NCBI GenBank assembly: GCA_035771165.1
Contig: JAWNZC010000106.1
Span: forward strand, 3,904,501-3,968,500
Source of the DNA: Paragorgia papillata
Taxonomy: Eukaryota > Cnidaria > Anthozoa > Scleralcyonacea > Coralliidae
Length of the DNA stretch: 64,000 bases
Reading direction: 5' to 3'
The notes under the pieces are model-generated. The model was not told where the DNA came from, ran no database searches, and saw nothing but the letters and a program-made list of their open reading frames with translations. Positions 55,878-64,000 of the stretch are shown piece after piece. The position numbers were made by a program, and so were the translations under genes. The stretch's first letter is position 1, and each line of letters begins with the position of its first letter.

Positions 55878-58041
55878 CTGGAAGATTAAAATAAACCAAA
55901 ATATAAGAGACAGGACAAAAGCATAGTTTACTTATTAAACACGTCGATGATCTCAATATTTATCCTGTCTATTACAATAACAGTTCATACATAACAAGAG
56001 GACACTCAGAGTCTCAGAGATTGCATACCTCCGCCAGCGCGTTATTATTAGAGATGTTTAAAGGGAAAATGAGTCACCCCGCTAACCAGGCTACCTCAGG
56101 AGAGCTATACATGTATAAATGAATAAGATGCTTGATTGCACTCGTACCGAAATTATGCAAAAACGTTTGGATAAAATAATCGCAATCAAGCATTTCTCTT
56201 ACATGGAGAATCATGTGGTCAGATTTTTATTTAATTCTCATCCACATCTTAAACAAAATTTACCCAAAATCTACTAGTTGGTCCTTGGTCTATGATCAAT
56301 CATTCCACAAACTTTCATCAAAAGCTTTGCAGTACTTACACTCGAAATTTTCCTTCACCAAAATTACCTAGAACATATACATTATAAGACCAAACCGACC
56401 AGGCCTTGATGTTGCATTTTTCGCAACTAGTCCCGGTTTGGTCATATAATGTATATGTTCTACACTCCAAATTTTCCTTCACCAAAATTACCTAGTCTAT
56501 CCAGTTTGGTCGAGTGAAATGCCAAATATTACTTGTAATATACCCAATTCTACTCCTGGCATCACCACATTATATATACAGAATTCGCGGCCAGGCTCTT
56601 GGCAGCGGCTTTCGTAGCTCAGTGGTCAGAGCACTGCACTAGATCGCAGGGTCGCGGGTTCAATTCCTTTCCGGAAGGCCTTGATGTTGCATTTTTCGCA
56701 ACTGGTCCCGGTTTGGTCATATGTTACATGTTTTGATCGAGTGAAATGCCAAATATTACTTTGTGAGATACCCTAGCGACAGACGGACGGACGGACAGAC
56801 TATGTTTTGTACTTTATCTGTTATTAATACTTGACTTGAAGATAACCGCCGCTGAGGCCGTCGAAACGTCAGTCACCAACAACAGTATTTCTCAAGACTA
56901 CACTAACCTAGACGATCAATTTTCACAAACATGTATTAATACTGTTGTGGTAACAACCAAGGATACCAGTTAAAGACCAAAGCTCTTAGAGGACAAGAAG
57001 ATGGCCATTTACATGTCTAGTCGGCCATTTACATGTCTAGTCGGCAATTTGAATCTCTAGCGTTTCAACGTTTTGACGTAGTTTTGACCTGTTCACACGA
57101 GAATAGAAAGCAAAACGACACAGTTGAAAACGTTTTCAATAGTAAAAACGATTATCAGTAACGTTTTCAGTAATAAAAACGTTTTCGTCAATTGACGTCG
57201 TTTTCATCCGTTTTCGTGTGAACACGCCGTGAAAACAATGCTTTAATAAAACGAGTTTCAAACGAAAACGCTCGAAAACGACACAACTAGTGTGCGTTGT
57301 ATAGTGAACGCGAGGACAGTGTTGAAATTTCTCTAGGGACAAAAAATTATTTATTCTGTTCTTTTGCAAAAATAACTCTTTTGTTTAAAGGACGTCGATG
57401 TCGAGGTTGAGTCGGTCTTAAAGTCCATATTATTAACGACCTAAATCAATCCAAAACCTTCGTGGTATATGTAGGTGCTGACCCCTCTTTTGTTTGTCTC
57501 AAAAACAACAAACCCCATTTTGAAAAAAAATAATCAACAGTTCAATGAATCACAAATTCTAAAATATCATACTTCAAAATGACAACTCCGAGGAGAGACT
57601 GAAACGACTAAAGTCAGTGCAGTGTTGAATAAGTACCAGTCTCTTTTCCAAAACTACTTTTGAAGACCAATTACTTATGATGCAATAGTCACCGCGCTAG
57701 GCGGTGAATATCACTTCAGATTCACTGCTGAGCGGACCAATCAGAAAGCTGGAAAGCCTCTTTTCCACTATGAAATTATACTAAACTTGTTTAGCCGCTA
57801 CCGAAACGTGAGGAAAGTCTAGCGATAAAAGTCGCCAATTCTTGATGTATATTCTTCTGTTGGTATCGATGTGGGATAAACATCTATTGTATTATGATTA
57901 AATGCCATTTAAAGCTAAATCATACTATTTATGTACAGTTTTCAACAAAAAAAAATTTCAGCTGAGAAATACAGTAATACGCAACGAATTATACAGAAGA
58001 AGTGGGAAGGTACTGCATTTCCATTTTGACTGTAATTTTAC
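55878..58041. other. MED12 intron: palindrome, tRNA-like SINE, Penelope-like tail
   Basis: 56369-56453 is a palindrome (GAACATATACATTATA and complement). Its CCTTGATGTTGCATTTTTCG segment recurs at 56679-56770, next to the tRNA-like unit. 56830-56900 (GCTGAGGCCGTCGAAACGTC) resembles a Penelope-like 3' end. 57120-57300 is rich in AAAACG/CGTTTT words. Confidence 0.5.
56608..56680 (+). repeat. tRNA-derived SINE head
   Basis: TAGCTCAGTGGTCAGAGC (A-box) and GGGTTCAATTCC (B-box) are spaced as in a tRNA, and a T-arm-like segment follows. The acceptor stem pairs imperfectly and the anticodon arm has a mismatch, so this is a SINE or tRNA pseudogene and not a functional tRNA. Confidence 0.65.
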
Positions 58042-58128
58042 CTTGATAAACCAGGTAGCTCGTATTAAAGGAACAGAGTGTTCGCAAACACTGTTTAGTA
58101 ACTCTTCCTTTTTGTTAAATACTGGAAC
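58042..58128 (-). CDS. MED12: MED12 exon, 29 codons
   Basis: Acceptor TTTTTAG and donor AAG|GTAAAA bound 87 nt in phase 0/0. The peptide starts VPVFNKKEELL and ends VPLIRATWFIK. It is collinear with MED12 VPIFSKKEEVF...VPVMRAAWLIK, the second helical segment of the N-terminal domain. The match spans the full exon with no gap. The long plus-strand frame over this stretch (57902-58132) is its antisense shadow. Confidence 0.92.
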
Positions 58129-59913
58129 CTAAAAAGTAGGAAAGAAAGAAAGCATGAAAATCTCAAAAATAGAAATAAAAACAAGAAACAGTCTAAAGCA
58201 TGGCTAATTGACTAATTTTTTATAAGGGATATGCAGGTTTTAGTCAAGTACAATGTCCAGAGGGCCAAATTGTCCATGTAGGCAAAGTTAAACCTCGGCT
58301 AATGGACACCTTTAGTAAGCGGTCACGATGCTCGAGTCCAAACCTGATAGTTGCTATTAAATTACTACAGTATTTGCCCTTCATTAAAGCAAAATTGACA
58401 CTATTGATTTTTTGTTATACGGACAATTTGTTAACGAATTTACTTATAGCGCAATTGAAACTTGGTTGGCGTTATTGACGTTTGAAACAAACGATTGAAG
58501 ATGCGAATCGCTATAGTGAATGACGGGTAAATGCTGTATATACCATAGATGTTTAATTTTACTAAACATTGCTTTTTACATACATTTAAAAAATGTAGTG
58601 GCAACTATAAATACTAGTTTCGTCTGAAAGACCTCTTCAGTTTGTCGAAGTTTCGCGACGAAACTAGTATTTATAGACACCAATACATTTTTGTATCTAC
58701 TGCGCATGCGCTATTAGATACTATCTATCGCGCATGCGCTAGCAGATACTATGCTATCGCGTTGTTAAGTTTGTTACGTTAACAAAAGAATGCCTCCTTC
58801 GGAGCAAATCAAAACATAGAATGAAACGACAACGTAACGAAAGTCAATATATGCTACGAATCTATGATCCTAATACATATAGAAGCGACATATCAAGAAG
58901 AGGTTTTTACAAATTTAGTAAGTTTTTTTCAGTATGAATTGTAGTAAATTTTTAATTGTAATGTACTAAACGGAACTTAAAATGAAAACAAAAGTTTTCC
59001 AAAGCCTCTTTAAAATCGTTAAATGATTTCATATTCAGACGAGGCAATTTATGTGACCAACATGTGTTCAGCAGTCTGATCGACTTGTTATAAAACTGAC
59101 AAGGGATCACATAGGTAACGAAGAACTGACGTTTCGAGCGGAACTTCTCATCAGAGTGAAATGTGATGAAGGGCTCCGCTCGAAACGTCAGTTTCCCGTT
59201 ACGAAAAACCTCGGCAATTTATCACATTTTCAATTTGCTTTATAGAGTGGAGAATGGTGTTCAATAAAGGTCACACGCAACCTAAAACGACTTTGCTTTA
59301 TCAGTATAGAAAGAATTAAATAAAATGACAAACTTTCGTCAAAACATCCAAGTAATTAAAGAAATACAAGCGTTAAAAATCTACGGAAATCCATTTTCGA
59401 AGCCTCTCAGACATTTTTCCGATCTTATTCCGATATATTCCGATTTTCAATCATATTTATAAGAAAGGAAAACAAACTAGGTTTTCGATTTAGGTTTCTA
59501 TCCGAACCGTTACTAAAACGAAAAATCAGTAAGTATACGACCTTTAACCCTTTCCTGTCCAAATCGGTCATTAGTGTTTTATTCTGGCTAACGCCAGACG
59601 ATTTTATTCACCTCTAGGGAAGACCTCGGACAGGAATGAGTTAAGCAATAAAATAAAAAAAGTCTACTACAGTATTCGTGAGTGGTGACAAAGATGGTCC
59701 AATGACGTCATAGTTGCTATACACGAAGGCATTTCCGACAATGCGCCAGTTTGAATTTAACAAGATTTCCGGAAAGACCAATATCTCCGAAACCTTAACA
59801 AATTTCCATGGAAGTTTTGTCGGATGTGTTATACTATGGTCAATACAATGAAGATAATATAAATGTATTTTTACGTTGCATGTGACCTTTAAACTTTGTG
59901 TACAGTACACTAC
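58129..59913. other. MED12 intron: two palindromes and paired GCGCATGCGC motifs
   Basis: 58591-58692 is an imperfect palindrome (ATAAATACTAGTTTCGTC and complement). 59126-59200 is a second one (ACTGACGTTTCGAGCGGA and complement), the type seen at Penelope-like termini. GCGCATGCGC occurs at about 58703-58712 and 58731-58740 inside a ~30-bp tandem duplication. No other gene was seen. Confidence 0.5.
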
Positions 59914-60000
59914 CTTTTTACTTGCAAGGACTGACAAGGACTTGCTTCCGGCAAGGTCTTGCAACCAAGTTGATACATGACTTTTGGTTTTGGACGTGAT
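59914..60000 (-). CDS. MED12: MED12 exon (first one seen), 29 codons
   Basis: A T-rich tract ending in TTACAG precedes the exon and GTAGTG follows it. The peptide contains STWLQDLAGSKSLS and ends SKK. This matches the animal MED12 segment TARSQSAINTWFTDLAGTK, with the tryptophan and DLAG conserved. Phase is 0 at both ends. The exon before it, expected to end near a KDNFW motif, was not found convincingly between 60001 and 64000. Confidence 0.88.
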
Positions 60001-61940
60001 CTGTAATTTAAATTAAAACACTATTAATAATTCATGAAGAAAAGACAAAAGAAATTAGTCCTAATTAGTACGCAGTAAATCGGATACAACATCGCCCTAC
60101 AGTAGTCTCACACACTTTTCCTTCAGTTTACTCAACTAAAAAGGCTTGAATCTCCCAAATAATTTAGATGCAGCCGTATCTTAATACATATATATATATA
60201 TATTACTTATCCAATTCATTAATAATTCATGAAAAATTTGAAAGAAATAATCATGTTCCAGTCGATTTTCTCAGGTTAAAATCCTATATAGTTCACCCGC
60301 TCATATTGTAAATATATTCTTAGTACAGTCAATAATGGTACTGGAAACCAACGCACACAAACTACACTAACTTCATTCGTCCTGGATAACCCTTTCGATT
60401 ATATCTACATGTAAACTGTCGTCCCTAGAGGTCCAGTAAGAGCCATCCCTCATTGGTCCATTATTATTACTACAGGAGTACAGGAGGAAACCAGAGTAGC
60501 CGGAGGAAACATGTGGTGTTTCGTATAGAGTCAAGCTGGAAGCACTCTTCTCACATGTAAACCTTGCGACCAAGGTGAAATTTTAACTCATGCGACCAAG
60601 CTGAAATTTTAATCAGATAACTGTACCGAACAGGAATCTAACCCGGCTCGCAAGCACGTGCGAAAAAGGCGCGTGCGCTAACCACTGTGCCACCAACCTA
60701 TTTCATAATGGCCGATATTATTCCATGGGCATTCAAATTATCCTTTATGTAGCCTTGTCAGAAAAGAAAAACCCTTTTGAATTGCAGGCACACCAACGTG
60801 AAGTCAGTATTTGAAAGAACACTTAAAATGACAGAGTAACATCTTTTGAAGCTTTTCATTTCCTTGCTTCGTTGTTGAGATATTTCAGATTGTTTAACAT
60901 GCAAATTAAACACCTCAAAGTCACTTATATTTTTATGTAGCTTTCACTGATTGTTTTGATACCCCTCCCCTCTGTAATCTCCCCTCTCTGAGTCCTGTCC
61001 CGTTTCTTTAGCAGTGTGCCAATCTGCTAGTATTGCCCGATGATTATTATGAAGGACGATTTCCTCATTAATAGAATACCCTAGTCCAGTATTCATGAGG
61101 AAAATACCTGTACGACATTAATCATCAGGTTTTCCTCCCTCCGTGAAATCAACACCTATATCTTACTGTGATCCGTGGTCTGATCTGTGTCGTATGGCGG
61201 CTGCCTAGAGCGCCTTTGATATGCCTCGACACGATCATGTTGATCTGCGTCCTTCGCAATTCACCCGCTTGGTGCGGGAATGGACGATTAGTTCGCATCT
61301 TGAAACAAAGGATTTCGAGGTGACCACGTAATTACTATATTTATTATATGCATGACAAAATTACTACATTCTGATTGGTTGAGAGGAGTACAATTATTTT
61401 ATTAATGGTACTGCAGTACAATTAATAAAAATAGAGAAGGCCCTGGGAAAGATGTTGACAATAAAATTCAAAATGGTGGCCAATTCTGCAATGGAAAATT
61501 TTGACATATCCAACGACTTGTGGTACGACAGATGGGAAAAACCGCTGATTGGTCAAAACGTTTCCTTTAATGCGTTTGCGCAGACATGAAATCCGCTGCC
61601 CTGAGCCCAAAGTTTGCAAATGACAAGTAGCAAAATATCTGTTTCACAAACAACATTCTACAGAGTGTATTAAAGTTTTATGCGATCTTTTGAATAATCT
61701 TTATTCATTCGATTACGTTCTCTATTGGTACGTGAATGGTTTTTCAAGCCTCCTGCACTTCGACAAACACGATCACAACCTTCAAATGGACAACGCCAAT
61801 GGAAGTTGTTGACAACTGGGCAGTCGAAGACGAAGTTTGGTTGTGATCATGGCCGTGTTGTGTTTCTTTAAGGGCGAATGACTTTTTGTCGACTGAGGAT
61901 CGTTGGGAAAACGTCTTTATCAGAGGCCTTGTATCCGTTG
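60001..61940. other. MED12 upstream intron or 5' region
   Basis: 60621-60698 is a minus-strand tRNA-like SINE. Copies of the ATTAATAATTCATGA repeat lie near 60022 and 60222. 60855-60915 repeats the 25495 element. 61037-61130 is a weak palindrome. No MED12 N-terminal exon was found convincingly. Confidence 0.4.
60621..60698 (-). repeat. tRNA-derived SINE head
   Basis: On minus, GGTTGGTGGCACAGTGGTTA and then GCGCACGCGCC form an A-box, and GCCGGGTTAGATTCC forms a B-box with near-tRNA spacing. The absence of paired stems argues against a live tRNA gene. Confidence 0.6.
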
Positions 61941-63836
61941 CTAAAGTGATCGTTTCAGTTTTGAAAGAGTGTCTTGTTCTGTGTCAGCTTTGTTGCCCAT
62001 GTTGTCATTTTCATCCAGTTCGTCTCCTATGCCGTCGTTGTTGATTAATAATTCATCGTCGTTGTTGTTGTTGTTGTTGTTGTTTAATAATTCGTCGTCG
62101 TCGTCGTCATCCTCATCATCATCGTCGTTGTCTTTAGAAAGTAGGTACATGTTGAAATTAGTTGCAAGCTCTTCGATACGTTTTGATAGAGGCATGATGC
62201 AAATTGGATCTGATACCGTTGGTGTGCACAAACAATCTTGGAATAATTTTATTGTTGTCATCAAAAGAACAGTTGTCATCACAGGCCAGAAGTGGATGTG
62301 GTTTATTCCCCATGAAAAAGTATGCTGTTGGCAAGCAGCGCTGATCCACGGTTGAGTCGTCCCTGGCCTATGCAATCGATAACATTGATAATCGATATAA
62401 ATCGACATTAATTAATAACAATTGATATAAATTAATTGATTGATATTGATAATCAGTGAACAATTGATGACTATCGATTGTGACTATCAATTGGTATTGA
62501 TTATCAATAGCAATCGATGAACTAATTGTGATTGATTGGTCTTGAAATAGAACATCTTTTGATAGACCGCCGGTGCACGTGCTTGGCTTTTTGGTCTGAC
62601 CGATGTTGGCTCTGGTATCTAGTCGAAAAAATTGATGACAATCAATAGCAATCAATAGGCAAATCGATGGTCATTGACTAGCAAATGGACCGATTTTTAG
62701 TGTGACTATCGATTGGTTATTGATTGGCAAATGAAATACCAATCAATATCAATTAGAGAATTGCTATCGGTTTATATTGATTTATTGATTGATTGGCTTT
62801 CCAATATCAATTGTAATCAATTGCATAGGCCAGGAGCCATGACACACTCGGCAAATAATACAGCTGGATAAAAAGAAATGGTACATACTGTGGATATATT
62901 TTTATAATATAATATATCTGTTACAAGGTCAAAATCAGTGAAATAAACATTTTATAGTGTGAACTGAATTGTAGCTGTAGAGACATCACAGAGACATTTC
63001 AAATGCATAGTTGCCTTAGATTATTAGTTATGACTTTGTTCGATACATCAATACAATTTATATATTTTTTATTTTCACCCTAGATATCTTTTGACCCTTA
63101 CTATGGAGAACGTTTTCGCGTGAAGTAAAATAAAACGTGTTCTTATTTTTTGCATTTATGCAAGCCTACCTGGAGCTTTGCAAATATCGAACTCTGAAAA
63201 ACCTTGCTTAAACAAGACATCGTATACGCTTAATATACTTTATTTGTTGCTGTGGAAACATATTCCACGTTTAGATAAGGACGGCGGCTTCGTGATCAAT
63301 CTAAAAGCAACCTTGATTAACTAACATTTGGTGCTAAAATGCCTTCTTTCTTCAACGTTATTTGGCGATGTTATCTTCCGCCATTTTGAATCTAATTATA
63401 TTTTTATTTTCGCGCATGCGCAGCGGTTTTTCCCACCTGTCTTGTTGTACACTAAGGCGGCGATTACATGGACCGGGCTGGCCCGGTTAACCGGGATGAG
63501 TTTACGAAACGATTACATGGAGCGGGCTGGCCCGGTAAGACGGGATGATTTCAGGCCGAAATTCGCAATGATCAAGTAAATAAGGGCAAAGTTACGTTAG
63601 TTTTACTTTAGTTTTACACTAATTAGTCTATTATTTATTTTGTAAGCCCATCGTTAATAAAAAGATTGTTAAGGTCTTAGCTAACCCAGGAAAGCGTCTT
63701 CACGAAGACTAATTAATTTATTAAATCTTCACTTTGATCACGAAACACACAAACAACGTTGATGTTCTATTTCAGTTCCTTTCAGCACTATTTATTCACA
63801 CAGTCAAGCAAACGAACGCGTATCGAAGCGAGATCT
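61941..63836. other. Low-complexity and AT-rich DNA, possible regulatory motifs
   Basis: 62040-62130 has GTT and GTC triplet runs that give an Asp/Asn-rich open frame on minus (61941-62408) with no recognisable family. 62370-62830 is a degenerate ATTGAT-type region. 63462-63545 holds two copies of a CGATTACATGGA-x-CGGGCTGGCCCGG motif. CCGCCATTTTG at 63379 and GCGCATGCGCAG at 63412 resemble YY1 and NRF1 sites. Confidence 0.4.
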
Positions 63837-64000
63837 TACTTACTTACTTACTTCAACTTTATTTAAAAACACGGTACTATTTCACCTAATTACATGCATG
63901 GTGATCTTCCAAAAGGCCGTGTGTTCACACCAGTAGTTACAAATATAAAAGTATGTACAAGTCTACTATATGTAATACAATAAATACAAAACAACAAAGG
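63837..64000 (-). mobile_element. LINE 3' end with (TAAG)n tail, continuing off the window
   Basis: On minus the segment ends AAATAAAGTTGAAG followed by short TAAG repeats, the form expected of a CR1/L2-type LINE 3' terminus. No coding part is reached before the window ends. Confidence 0.45.

Noticed and set aside
56608..56680. Functional tRNA gene
   Set aside because: A-box and B-box are present, but the acceptor and anticodon stems do not pair properly.
57902..58132. Plus-strand ORF of 76 residues
   Set aside because: It is the antisense of MED12 exon 58042-58128, which has matching splice sites and family similarity on minus.
62280..62400. Possible MED12 N-terminal exon on minus, because INHIHFWP resembles the KDNFW segment and would join the next exon in phase
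   Set aside because: Only two or three residues match, the donor GTGATG is weak, and the rest of the frame shows no MED12 similarity.
61941..62408. Asp/Asn-rich ORF on minus as a protein-coding gene
   Set aside because: The acidic run comes from GTC/GTT triplet repeats and no family features flank it; kept only as low complexity.

Overview
The window is metazoan nuclear DNA. It has GT-AG introns, animal-type retroelements and no bacterial gene layout. The mix of THAP/YqaJ transposons, Penelope-like elements, a DIRS-type retroelement, endonuclease-bearing LINEs and 5S-derived SINE-like repeats suggests a cnidarian, perhaps a coral or anemone. That placement is inferred from the repeat repertoire; no species marker is visible.

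One host gene runs through almost the whole window on the minus strand: MED12, a subunit of the Mediator kinase module. I recovered nine coding exons by joining splice sites and matching the protein to what I remember of animal MED12 (in transcript order: 60000-59914, 58128-58042, 55877-55802, 50645-50494, 27929-27822, 26292-26096, 24417-24141, 13412-13319, 8778-8654). All eight junction phases agree. The joined frame is 1203 nt (401 codons) with no stop. The true N-terminus should lie beyond 64000 and the rest of the protein left of base 1.

Almost everything else is intronic transposon. Region 1-8300 holds broken DNA transposons that carry a SWIM/YqaJ-nuclease gene and a THAP/DDE transposase (ISL2EU-like by gene content), one of them cut by a Penelope-like element. 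Region 8935-11085 is a deletion derivative of the same type with long terminal inverted repeats. Region 14031-22027 is a minus-strand CR1/Jockey-type LINE, split by a 4-kb element with kilobase-scale inverted repeats. Region 28400-48409 fills the largest MED12 intron (22.6 kb). It is an ATT/TTA microsatellite complex into which a DIRS-type element, four copies of one restriction-like-endonuclease LINE (R4/Dong-like) and one opposite-strand LINE of the same superfamily are inserted. Region 48410-64000 holds the 5' exons among MITEs, SINE-like tRNA/5S derivatives, a second Penelope-like fragment and low-complexity DNA.

The most interesting structure is the microsatellite-embedded LINE array. 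All five LINE insertions have ATT-type repeats on both sides. The four same-family copies share a 3'-UTR hairpin in which one base pair appears as G-C, G.U and A-U.
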